The notes beneath the pieces were generated by a model. The model was not told the origin of the DNA, ran no database searches, and saw only the letters and a program-made list of their open reading frames with translations. A stretch of DNA of 64,000 bases, taken from contig CANXME010001453.1 in NCBI GenBank assembly GCA_948144175.1, forward strand, positions 434,001 through 498,000, given 5' to 3'. The translations under genes were made by a program, and so were the position numbers. Positions 21,698 through 31,731 of the stretch are shown one piece after another. This DNA comes from Closterium sp. NIES-65. Taxonomy: Eukaryota; Streptophyta; Zygnematophyceae; Desmidiales; Closteriaceae. Each line of letters opens with the position of its first letter. The first letter of the stretch is position 1.

Positions 21698-23752
21698 TCT
21701 TGCTCGCACTAGTCGTCGTGTTACGCGTCAGCATCCTCCTACAGTCCCGGGCACGCACCAGATGGCACTGCGTCCTTCCACTGCTCCGCAGCGTGTCCCT
21801 TTGCCGTCTCCTCCAGAGTCCTCTCTTCCTGCTCTTGATGACCCAGAGTCTGACTCTCTTCGTGCTGCGAGTCCTACTGTCACGCGACTCCTGGCTACTG
21901 TTGTCACTGACCCTTCCTTTGAGTCCGCTGCTGCGTCTGCCTTAGTTGCTGAGCTTGTCGACTTTGCTGCTCACTGTGGTCTAGACTACGCCGCGAGTCT
22001 TGTTTCTGAGTCTGAGTGTGTCTGTCCTCTGTCAGTCGGGGGTGAGTGTGCTCTTAGAACGGACGTCCTTGAGGACATGCACGAGGAGTTCCAGTGTTTT
22101 ATTGCTGCTTTGCCTCATCTCGTGTCCATGCTGATTGCCCCTGAGGGATACCGAGATGCACCATACATCCCGACTCCGCTCTCTTACGCAGAGGCGATAG
22201 AGGGTCCCTACTCCTCTCAGTGGCAGTCAGCCATGGACGCAGAGATGGCTTCCTGGAAGTCCACAGGCACCTACGTTGACGAGGTTCCCCCACGTGGGGC
22301 GAACATCGTCAGTGGCATGTGGATTTTGAGGGTGAAGCAGCCGCCGGGTTCTCCGCCTGTCTTCAAGGCGAGTTACGTGGCTCGAGGCTTCAGTCAGCGG
22401 CAGGGAGTTGACTACTTTCAGACCTTCTCTCCCACCCCAAAGATGACCACTCTTCAGGTGCTGCTGCACATAGCCGCTCAACGCGACTACGAGCTTCACT
22501 CTCTTGAGTTCAGCACAGCTTTCCTACAGGGCAGCCTGCACGAGGAGATCTGGCTGCGCCCCCCACCTGGCTTCACTGGGTCGTTTCCTCTTGGTACCCA
22601 GTGGAGCCTTCGTCGGCCAGTCTACGGTCTCCGCCAGGCGCCCCGTGAGTGGCACGACACACAGAGGACTACACTTGCGGCTCTTGGCTTTGCTCCTTAT
22701 ACTGCCGACCCGTCGCTGTTTCTACGCGCGGACACCACTTTGCCGCCGTTCTATACCCTCGTGTACGTCGACGACTTGGTCTTTGCTACTGCTGACACTG
22801 CTGGACTCGCCCACGGGAAGTCCGAGCTGCAGAAGAGACACACGTGCACAGACCTGGGTGAACTACGCAGCTACCTTGGCTTGCAGATCACCCGGGACAG
22901 AGCACAGCGCACCATTACCCTGACTCAGTCACACATGGTGCAGCAGGTCCTTCAGCGCTTCGACTTCACGTACTCCTCGCCTCAGGCCACTCCTCTGTCT
23001 ACTCGCCACTCGCTCTCAACTCTGCCTTCGGATGAGTCCGTAGAGCCGAGTGGCCCGTACCCAGAGCTTGTTGGCTGCCTCATGTACCTAATGACCTGCA
23101 CTCGACCTGACCTTGCACACCCTCTTAGCATCTTGGCACGCTATGTTGCTCCTGGGAGACACCGACCAGAGCACATGGCTGCAGCGAAGAGGGTGTTGCG
23201 CTACTTGTGCAGTACGTCGGGCATGTGGCTAGTGCTTGGAGGCCGGCGTTCAGTGGTCCTCACAGGTCACGCAGACGCTTCTTGGGCTGACGACCAGGCT
23301 ACGCAGCGGTCGTCACAGGGTTACACCTTCAGCCTTGGTTCCGACTCTGTTTCGTGGCGTGCTACCCGCTCGTCTTCTGTTCTCGGCTCCAGTTGTGAGG
23401 CTGAGATCTACGCAGGGGCCATGGCTGCACAGGAGCTATGCTGGCTCACCTACCTGGTGACTGACCTAGGAGAGCCGCCTCGTTCTCCTCGAGTTCTGTA
23501 CGTAGACAACAAGGCCATGCTGGCCTTGTGTTGGGAGCACAGACTTGAGCACAGAACGAAGCACATTGCTCTTCGCTACTTCCTTGCTCGTGAGCTGCAG
23601 CAGCGTGGTTAGCTGCGCCTTGCCTACGTGGCCTCTCAGGCCAACACTGCTGATATCTTTACCAAGGCACTTCAGCCTTGTGATCATCGGCGCTTTTGTA
23701 CGATGCTAGGTCTTGTGCCTACTTGGCCTCACTTGCTCACTTCTTGACCTTG
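21698..23752 (+). pseudogene. Copia reverse transcriptase and RNase H, second internal region
   Basis: This is the 3' coding part of the second unit. The PGTHQMALRPSTAP block (about 21750) leads into RT: YAEAIEGPYSSQW (about 22185), STAFLQGSLHEEIW (about 22510), YGLRQAPREWHD (about 22625), YVDDLVFATA (about 22765), then RNase H with HADASWADDQATQRSSQGY (about 23270) and SSCEAEIYAGAMAAQEL (about 23390). It is mostly open with few breaks. The 3' stretch (23753-23944) ends in a purine tract before the LTR. Confidence 0.85.
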
Positions 23753-23944
23753 CTTGTACTGTGATCTATCTATACCTGCGCTTGCTTGTTTACCTTTATA
23801 TATAATTTTGCATGTGAACTGGCCTTGTGGCCTTGAACTTGTGCTCGGAATGTGCGGTGACGTTGTGATCCACCCTGAGCTTGCTGTGCTTTGCTTGACT
23901 GGTCTTGTGACCTCTTGTTCTCCCCCTTTTTGCCTATGTGGGTG

Positions 23945-24069
23945 TGTCAAACATATATGCTATAGTCTGTGTAGGCTGTAGTGGGGTTGACACTATAGGG
24001 TACAACATTTCTAGGTTTCCTACTTGTACCCACCTGTTTCCTAGTGCATTCGTTCCTCGTTCTTTCACA
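23945..24069 (+). repeat. 3' outer LTR of composite Copia
   Basis: The 125-bp LTR begins TGTCAAACAT and ends TTCTTTCACA. It is followed by AAAAT, matching the five bases before 1528. Confidence 0.85.
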
Positions 24070-24074
24070 AAAAT

Positions 24075-24960
24075 AAACATATAGATGATTAAAAAGTGAC
24101 ATGTTGCGTACTGGCCTATCCTTGCACAGTTTCATGCAGTCAAACGCACAAACAAGCGTCACGTAATGCGTAGTTGTGAGAATAAGCTCAAACCAGTTCC
24201 TATCTCTAGGAAATATGATCAAATAGGGAATTGTGTGAATAAATAGGTCTAACAAAAACATACAGACGTTGAAATGGTGATGTGTTGCGCACAGGCCTAT
24301 CAATGCATAGAAATCATGTCAAAAATTTAATAATATAAGAATAAATTACACAAAAAACATTGGCAAGATATTCGCAATGATTACACTAGCATTGTCAAGA
24401 TATTTGTTTTACGAATATCTCAATATCTCAAAATGTAACATTACCAATTTAAGTTAATTAGCACAATTTGTTACAACTTCATGAAACATGAAAAGCGCGA
24501 TGAAAAGTTTGCTACCACGAAACCATCTAGCTGGGCCTGCGGAGTTGACTTCAAGTGCCCAGAAACACGCGCACCACTTCAGAAAACACGCAACACCCGA
24601 ACAACACTCCCACGAATAATGGGGCTATTCGCCGGCACCAATGAAGCAAAAAATCATGGGATAACGACGAGATCAGGAAGGTGGGTCTCGCCTTCCTGAT
24701 CCCGTCAGTTAGGATTCGTTTACCTCCGTCAGCCTGGTCAGCCCGTAAAAATGTCAAATCCCAGCCACTAACCACTGGAATAAAAGGGCTTGTTTACGTA
24801 GCGGGTGAGTTCGCCCATAACCCCCCAGGCCGCCGTGCCTATAACCCTTCCCTAGGATCGATCGGGGATCACCAATGGACCTCTGACAAAAAAAGGTGCC
24901 GAGCCTCCCTAACCGTCCAAACCTACAATAAAAGTGGGTGTCTGGCGAACGCACCCATTT
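24075..24960. other. Host spacer between Copia insertions
   Basis: No gene recognised. The start (24075-24115) resembles 24260-24300, part of a diverged tandem duplication that also includes the sequence left of 1528. Positions 24296-24480 are AT-rich and hold an imperfect direct repeat (CAAGATATT at about 24364 and 24398) plus the inverted pair AGATATTCG and CGAATATCT. Short open frames (for example 24481-24699) have no recognisable domain. Confidence 0.6.
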
Positions 24961-24989
24961 TGTTGAACTATAAATGCTATAGTCTGTTT

Positions 24990-25216
24990 TATCACAAGAG
25001 TATATTAATCTTAGGTGCCATGGCCAGGTTTTCAGGAAGACGAGAGTAGCAAGGGAGAAGTGTCACCAACAAAAGAGGGTCTTCACTATAGAGCGAGCAG
25101 TACAAATAAGCAAGAATGAAGAATGGTGCACCACCAAACAGAAACTTCTATGACTACAGTATTCTACACTACAGGAAGTTACAAAACAATATATAGAGTT
25201 ATATATTATTCTGACA
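24990..25216 (-). repeat. 3' LTR of non-autonomous element
   Basis: 227 bp, about 96 percent identical by eye to 26262-26488. Confidence 0.85.
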
Positions 25217-26250
25217 CGCCCCCATAAGTGCCTGTAGGGAAGAAAGTGTAGTCAACGCCCCCATAATGGGGTACACCATACAAGTGCAGCGGAAGAAACA
25301 GTGGCAGGCAAAAGCAGTGGTAATCGGTGCAAAAGTGGCAGAAACAGCTGTAGCAAACCCTCAGCCAAGGAAGAAGCAGTAACAGAAGTGGGAGGCGGCA
25401 GGTCGCCTGAGGAGCAAGCTCTGTGGCTGCATCAGGCAGCAGGACAGCAGCGGCTCGACGGCAGCACCTGCAGGCCCTAGCAGCAGAAAACAAAAAACAG
25501 GGCAGGTGGCGACAGGGGCGATAGCTGGAGGTGCCAAAGTAGCAGCGGGCGGCAGCAGCAGATACCCGGCTGTCTTCCGCCACCCTGTCTCACCCTCCCC
25601 CCCACAGCTGCAAGCGCGGCAGTGAGAGAGAGAGGAGGGGGGACTGCTGTTGGTGCTGCAAAATCTCTCTCGCCAACCCCTCACACTCCCCCCCATCCCC
25701 CACAGCGACCGGCGCTGCAGGGAGAGAGAGGAGAGAGGAGGGCGTCGGCGGGTTCCTGCGGGCGCGCTCCCGCCACTCCCTCACCCTCCCCCCCACAGCG
25801 ATAGTCGCGTATGGGGCGATAAAGGGCGACGGGTGGTGCTGCTGGCGGCTCACAGCAGCCACCCCGTCACACCACCTCCCCCACTGCCTGCCACGCCCAC
25901 GACCTCCCCCCACAGCAGGAGCACGCACGATAGTAGCAAGTGCGACACCTGGAGCGGGACTAAGGGGAGGGTGGGCGGGGACATTTGCTCGAGCGCGACG
26001 AGCGGGACAGAGGGCTGAAACGGAGGCGAGACGAAGCGGCGACGGGGCAGCGTGGCCGCGAACGATGGGGCGACTAGGCAGCGCGACGAGCAGAGCGCGG
26101 CCTTCGCCCCGTCGATCGCGCAGACGATTATGACCGTCGCGGATTTCAACGCGACGGTCGCACTGTCGGCACGATCGCAGCAGAAAATCGTTGGGAGGGA
26201 GGGCCGCCATGACAGGGTCGAAAATCGGTGGGCCCATTGATCGAGAACTA

Positions 26251-26261
26251 GCTCAATACCA
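26251..26261 (-). other. Primer-binding site of non-autonomous element
   Basis: The minus strand reads TGGTATTGAGC directly after the LTR, one base from the Copia site TGGTATAGAGC. Confidence 0.75.
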
Positions 26262-26488
26262 TATCACAATAGTAGATTAATCTTAGGTGCCATGGCTAGG
26301 TTTTCAGGAAGACGAGAGTAGCGAGGGAGAAGTGTCACCAACAAAAGAGGGTCTTCACTATAGAGCGAGCAGTACAAATAAGCAAGAATGAAGAAAGGTG
26401 CACCACCAAACAGAAACTTCTATGACTACAGTGTTCTACACTACAGGCAGTTACAAAATAATATATAGAGTTATATATTATTCTGACA
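26262..26488 (-). repeat. 5' LTR of non-autonomous element
   Basis: 227 bp, the partner of 24990-25216. The primer-binding site lies immediately inside it. Confidence 0.85.
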
Positions 26489-26595
26489 TGTTTAGGCTGT
26501 AGTGGGGTAGTCAATATGGGGTACAACTCTTTAGGGTTTCCTACTTGTACTCCTCATGCTGCTCAATGCAATCATTCCTTCCTCAGATTCTCACA

Positions 26596-26606
26596 TGGTA
26601 TAGAGC
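26596..26606 (+). other. Primer-binding site of deleted Copia
   Basis: TGGTATAGAGC directly follows the LTR end TTCTCACA. It is identical to the site of the young Copia at 10755-10765. Confidence 0.85.
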
Positions 26607-26739
26607 AGGTTCCCTAGTGGGAACGCTTACTAAGGGCCCACCACGATTATTTTTTTTTTCCCTGCCCGGAGCGCGCTTTCCTTCTGCTCGAGTCGCGCCC
26701 CGTGTGCCCTACCTACCGACGCGTCCTAGCACTTAGCGG

Positions 26740-27385
26740 CCCGCCGCGCCCTCCTCAGGCCCCTAGCGGCCCCCTCTCACGACCCCGTCGCCGCCCTGCC
26801 GGCCCCGTAGCCGACCCTAGCGGCCCCGTCGCCGCCCTATCGGCCCCGTCGCCGACCCTTGCGGCCCCGTCGCCGCCCTGACGGCCTCCTCGCCGACCCT
26901 TGCGGCCCCGTCGCTGCCCTTAGCGGCCCTGTCGCCGCCCTAGCAGCCCCGTCGCCGCCCTATCGGCCCCGTCGCCGACCCGTGCGGCCCCGTCGCCGCC
27001 CTGTCGGCCCCGTCGCCAACCCTTGCGGCCCCGTCACGGCCCTGTCGGCCTCGTCGCCAACCTGTGTCGGCCCCGTCACTGACCCTTGCCGCCCCGTCGC
27101 CGACCCTTGCGGCCCCGTCGCCGACCCTTGCGGCCCCGTCGCCGACCCTTGCGGCCCCGTCGCCGACCCTTGCGGCCCCGTCGCCGCCCTTGCGGCCCCG
27201 TCGCCGCCCTCAGCGGCCCCGTCGCCGCCCTAGGCGGCCCCGTCGCCGACCTTCCCGGCCCCGTCTCCGACCCTAAGCGGCCCCGTCGCCGACCCTATCG
27301 GCCCCGCCGCCGACCCTCGCGGCCCTGTCGCCGCCCTCAGCGGCCTCGCCGCCACCCTTCACGGCCCCGTCGCCGTCTCTACCGG
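26740..27385 (+). repeat. 21-bp-type minisatellite leader of deleted Copia
   Basis: The unit GCGGCCCCGTCGCCGACCCTT and close variants repeat almost throughout, most regularly at about 27075-27190. It occupies the leader position after the primer site. Confidence 0.85.
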
Positions 27386-27407
27386 CCCCTCAGATTCTCA
27401 CACATTT

Positions 27408-28609
27408 GTCCACCAAAACGAACTGCTCGATGGCATATGGAAGCGGGGACGCAACTTCGTCTTCAGGCAAAGGTCTATCCCCAAGCCATGCCATCGCCAT
27501 GCCGCGTTTTTTGAAGCACAACGATGGCACAGCCGTCACATTGCCGTTCAGAGGGGAACCTCTGAACAAGCCATTTGTATGGTAAAGGGGGGTTCGAATA
27601 CCCCCATTTTTCCCCTCCCGAACACACCTCCCGACAAAGGGGTGGGTTTTATTTGCGTTTTTTACCCACATTGAGCAATTTTTGGTCAGCAGGCAGCACA
27701 AGGGTCAGTGAGGCTAAACTTTCGCGCTATTGGGGGGAAGGTGGGCATAGACCTTTCCAATGCGGTTGCGTTTTTTTCGCCTTTCGGGCGCTTGAGGTTT
27801 CTCGAGCGGCATTATGCCCAAACCTCGGAGAAAGGTTCCGCCCGTTTCCAGATGTGGTCGCGATGGCATATATATTTCATGCTGATAATAGTGTGTAAAT
27901 GATAAATTGTGATTTCGAATATGTGTGTGTCGAGTCAATAGTGATTGATACTCGCGTGTCTACGTCTTCGTTTGTGTGTCTCGCGCGCTTTCTATTTTGT
28001 TGTTTGTGTGTCCCGCACGGTTTCTATTTTGTCGTGTGTGGAAAGTTTGGCGTGTTGCAGGTGTGTGTAGTAGACCCATCAAAGAACTCAAGGATGAGTT
28101 TATAATGAAGAACCAGAGCCTTGGTTTCAAGATTCAAGTGATCGCGAAGCCCGCGAAAATGGTACACTTCAAGATATTGAGAATAGTTGCATTACAATGC
28201 GTTGTGTAAGATTTCTCTTAGTGTAGGCCCTTGTGGCCGGTAGTTTCGAGACCCTTCTTGGTTGATGAGAGTGCGGTACTGGTCCACATTAGTGCACCTC
28301 GGCTCTTGGGGTTTGTAGAGGCTGAAAGTCATTCCCAACTCGTAACTCTTCCTAATTTGTGTTCTAAGACAATAGTGACTGCCATATTGCCGTTCGTTCA
28401 AACCAACGCTGTGTCGTCAATTCTTAATACAATCGTGCAATATAATTTGCCTATTGTAGGCGACGTTAATACGCTCCAGATCCAAGTTGAATCATGCCAT
28501 TTGGAATTGTGACCAGAATGCTATGAACGTTTAAAGCCGCTACGCAGGAATCCGACTGTGCACTCAATCTTTCGTTTTAGGCACATTCAAGCCTATTGTG
28601 ACTATAACA
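27408..28609. other. Spacer, possibly ending in a decayed LTR
   Basis: No gene recognised. A perfect 9-bp hairpin with loop GGAA lies at 27546-27567 (GTTCAGAGG and CCTCTGAAC). Positions 27890-28060 are AT/GT-rich. The last few hundred bases before 28609 probably are the 5' LTR of the Copia remnant that follows, because a primer-site-like TAGTATTAGAGC begins at 28612, but no second LTR copy is available to fix its start. Confidence 0.5.
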
Positions 28610-30610
28610 AGTAGTATTAGAGCCTCTTGGAACAGTTTAGACAATGGCTCGACCTGAGGAAAGGGGTGGCAGAGGTGGTGGTGGTAGTGGAGAAGCCCAA
28701 GCTCAAGGCCGACCCCGTGACCCCGCCATGTTTCCCATACAACAAAGTCTTGGCCCACCTAGGGATGAGCCTAGGGTGTTTGGGCCTGACAAGTTCAACG
28801 GTGACAACTTCGCTGAATGGTCCTTCATGATGGAGAACATCTTTGACCACTATGACTTGCTCGAGGTGATGGAAGGAGCAGAGAAGCGCCTTGAGAACGA
28901 CCCAGAGAAGAGCCCGTGGGTGCGGAAGAGAGCACAAGGCTACCTCCTACTTGGGCAAGCCTTGGGGAGCAGCCAAATCCGTCACATCAAGCCATTCTAG
29001 CGTGAACCAAAGAAGAGACCAAAGGCATGGGCTGCTCTCAAGGGTGTACACGCTCCTGCAACATCGGCGGTAGCGATGGTGTTGGAACAGCAAATGGCGG
29101 CACTACAAATTGAAGAAGACGAAGCGGTTGAAGAAGGGGTGCAGAAAATCTTCGACTTGTTGACGCGGCTTGAAGGAGCGGATCTCAACTATAGTAAACA
29201 CCAGAAGAAAACCAAGTTGCTGGCCCTACTCCTCGAGTCATGGTCCTCGCTCATCATCAACCTGAATCGTGATATGTCCCGCCTCTCGCTCGAAGACGTG
29301 AAGCGAGCAATCCTTCAAGAGGATTTCCGCCGCCGTAAGTTGGCGAGTGTGGATGGCGCCGGGGCAGCAAGCACCGGCCGGAGGTACGGCCGTGGAAGAG
29401 GAAGAAGACGAGGGGGAGGCAGAATTGGCAGCAACAACTTCAATGGAGGCTGCGGGAGTGGCGGATACGGCAGCGACGACAAGAGCTACGGATGCGGTCG
29501 CGGTCGATTCGACGGCGAATATCATTATTGCCACGAGCGGAGACATGTGGCGCGATTGCTACAAGCTCTCTGATGGATGGACCCCTGCTCAAGGCCAAGA
29601 GGTTAGAGGAGAAGGAGGAGGGAGAGGAAGAGGCCGCGGAGGCCGCGGCGGTCGCGGAGGTGGTGCTGCAACTATGAAGAATGGCGACAACGAGAGCGGG
29701 TCGAGGGACGATCGCTTTCCGGACCAGTTCTTCTTCGTGTCAACGAAAGCACAGGCCGGACCAGAGAAGGATGAAGACTTTGACGAGCCCACAGCTGTGG
29801 GAAAGGTGACCCTACACTCCCTGGATTATTGGGTGATCGATGGCGATGCTACCTATAGCATGACACCTCGCGCGGACTTGCTCACCGAACTCGAACCGTC
29901 GCCGGTGAAGAATGTCACATCGGCTTTGGGGCAGCGACCAGAGGTGAAAGGCATGGGAAAGGCCATGTTCAAGGGTGCTGATGGGAAGACAGTGGGCCTC
30001 AAGAGTGTGTTTTGGGTGCCCAACCTTGCTGCCAACCTGATTTACGTGCAACAGTTGCAAAAGGCCGGCATGGACACGAGCTCGAAGGGAGCCAAGACCT
30101 ACACCGCAACGATTGGCGAGCGAATTATTTGGGACCTTTAGGAGGGTAGGGATGTCTAGAACGAGATGTGGCATACCCCTGTGGTCTCCATGCCTAAAGA
30201 GACGCAAGTGGCAGCAAGCGTCAGCACCAAGGGTGAAGCGGTTGGTAGCTGCGATGGCGCGAACGGTCGCACTCAGGAGAATGAGTCCAACAAGTGCAAT
30301 CTTGGAGGGACCAGCAAGCTTCGTGAACATGAGGAGAGTGGAGCGTTGGGCCAGCCGAGACCCCACCACTCCAACTGAGGGTCCCGCGCAGCCTCAGGAT
30401 TCTCGAACTCATCCCACCCGCGATGCCTCCCGTCTGGCTGCGACGACACCTGGAAGAACATCGAATCAAAGGGCGAATGACGAGAATGCAGTGACCAACT
30501 GCGGATTGGGAAGGGACACACATGAGGAGGAGTCTGCCAGGGTGGGAGAGAACACATACAGGAGAACAGAACACAAAGAAGGAAGAGAAGAAAGGGCGCC
30601 CACAATGAGG
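28610..30610 (+). mobile_element. Lineage B Copia remnant: gag and protease only
   Basis: A decayed primer site (28612-28623) is followed by a UBN2-type gag with FGPDKFNGDNFAEWSFMMENI (about 28780-28840), EDVKRAILQEDFRRRKL (about 29295-29345) and a glycine/arginine-rich nucleocapsid (29390-29690). A protease-like stretch reads YWVIDGDATYSMTPRADLL (about 29827-29885), then VLWVPNLAANLI-like sequence (about 30010) and IIWDL (30125). Integrase and RT are missing. The remnant ends at the Gypsy LTR that starts at 30616. It is old, with several breaks and no second LTR. Confidence 0.8.
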
Positions 30611-30615
30611 ACAAT

Positions 30616-30982
30616 TGTGAGGATCTAGGATCGAGCTCAGAAAAATGGGTTTGAATTGAATGATTCACCTGGGTACAACACGAGACTATATACAGTCTCG
30701 ACCCAAGGCCAGTTACCCAGGTGTTACATGAATGTTCTGAGGGTCGCGAAGCGTCCCAAACAAAACCTTCCCGAACTCGGTAGAAAGCAATCTGTTGGAG
30801 ACCGTATAGGCTTGAGTTCGGTATACGTAACCTTCGGTGCTATAACTATAATAAAATATAGGAATGCACCTAGCCTAGTAAATTAAGCATATCTATGCAT
30901 GATAAATAAAACCCAAACTAGTAATAGCATAATAAAGTCCAGGCAAGCTAGCAAAGCCAGCATAAGCCGTCGTACTCTCACA
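30616..30982 (-). repeat. 3' LTR of chromodomain Gypsy
   Basis: On the minus strand the 367-bp unit begins TGTGAGAGTACGAC and ends GATCCTCACA, so it has inverted TGTGAG/CTCACA ends. It is AT-rich in the middle. The left flanking five bases are ACAAT. No partner LTR was recognised. Confidence 0.75.
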
Positions 30983-30992
30983 CGTCCCCCCC

Positions 30993-31731
30993 TCAAAGCT
31001 GTGTGGCGTGAGATACGCCATGCTTGACAAGATAGTCCTTGAGAGCACAGCGTGCGTTGCCCATATCAGCTTCTGGTACCCAACTTTCCTCAGTGGGGTC
31101 GTATCCCTTCCAGCGTATCAGGAACTCAAGGGTCTTGCCGCCGCAGCGCCGATGAGTGAGAACACACTCGATCTCGTACCCTGGTTCATCCGGTACGAGT
31201 ACAGGTGGTGGTGGCGGTAGCTGCCATCCCTGAAACTGTTGGTTGGGGTCCTTGTAGGGCTTCAGTAGCTGAACATGGAAAGCATTGTGAAGCTTCCACA
31301 TAGTAGGTAAGCGCAAGCCGATTGTTACTGGTGTCACATGTGCCTCAACGAGAAAAGGACCATAGAAGCGAGGTCGGAGTTCGGATGGAAGGTGAGACAT
31401 GTTCAAGTTGCGCGTGCCGAGAAGCACTTGATCTCTAACAGATATGGTGTGATCACGTCGTTTGGCGATCGGCATACTTCTTCTGGGAGTTCTGCATCGT
31501 TGTGAGACGTCGCTGAGTCTTCTCCCATAGCTGGTGCATGGTGGTGACGAAGTCATGTGCGGCTTGGACATGTGCCAGTGTGGTTGGTTGCTATGGTGTG
31601 AGTGGTTCCCGTCCGTAACATAGAAAGAAAGGAGATTTCCCTGTGGCCGCATGTGACGCGTTGTTGTAAGCAAACTCAAGGGTCGGTAACTGTTGATCCC
31701 AGTGGGTGACGTCGTCTTTGCAAGCTGTGCA
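30993..31731 (-). pseudogene. Gypsy integrase C-terminus with chromodomain
   Basis: Reading leftward: the end of the integrase core ([21 protein letters not shown], about 31700-31635; [12 protein letters not shown], about 31620), the GPF-type motif (LRPRFYGPFLVEAHV, about 31380-31335), KLHNAFHVQLLKPYKD (about 31290) and a chromodomain (YEIECVLTHR, then LEFLIRWKGYDPTEESWV, about 31180-31070). Chromodomains of this kind direct integration to marked chromatin in chromoviruses; that is family knowledge. Confidence 0.9.

Larger units (their letters stand above)
1528..24069 (+). mobile_element. Composite three-LTR Copia with nested insertions
   Basis: The outer ends are LTRs at 1528-1634 and 23945-24069, and the same five bases AAAAT flank both sides (1523-1527 and 24070-24074). 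Between them lie two Copia internal regions in the same direction, separated by a third LTR (14552-14676) of a slightly different sequence type. The first internal region is interrupted by a complete minus-strand Copia (3509-10893). The second holds a 0.9-kb foreign insert and an inverted Copia fragment. The outer LTRs differ by one substitution and one 7-base indel over their shared part, and the left one lacks its last bases and the primer site. The coding regions are broken in many places. The arrangement suggests recombination between related elements or a tandem product, followed by later insertions. Confidence 0.8.
24990..26488 (-). mobile_element. 1,499-bp non-autonomous LTR element (TRIM/LARD-like)
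   Basis: Two 227-bp LTRs (24990-25216 and 26262-26488) are flanked by TGTTT on each side (24985-24989 and 26489-26493). On the minus strand the LTR begins TGTCAGAATAAT and ends TTGTGATA. A primer site (26251-26261) lies inside the right LTR and a purine tract (CACTTATGGGGGCG, at 25217-25230) inside the left one. The 1,045-bp internal part is GC-rich with imperfect repeats around CTCCCCCCCACAGC and encodes no recognisable gag or pol. About eight differences separate the LTRs, so it is older than the young Copias. Copia machinery probably mobilised it, judging from the shared primer site and purine tract style. Confidence 0.85.
24961..27402 (+). mobile_element. Internally deleted Copia with nested non-autonomous element
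   Basis: The 5' LTR is split into 24961-24989 and 26494-26595 (131 bp together) by the element at 24990-26488. It is followed by the primer site TGGTATAGAGC and a minisatellite leader. No gag or pol remains. The right end is only CCTCAGATTCTCACA (27388-27402), the last 15 bases of the LTR, and five bases CATTT flank both sides (24956-24960 and 27403-27407). The matching target duplication shows that both ends are original and that a large internal deletion reached into the 3' LTR. Confidence 0.85.

Noticed and set aside
25590-26237. Minus-strand 215-codon frame as a gag gene of the small LTR element
   Set aside because: It shows no gag, knuckle or other motif and is mostly compositionally biased sequence. 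The element is better called non-autonomous.
26740-27385. Regular repeats suggesting a CRISPR-like array
   Set aside because: The units are contiguous 21-bp copies without spacers, inside a Copia leader; this is a minisatellite.
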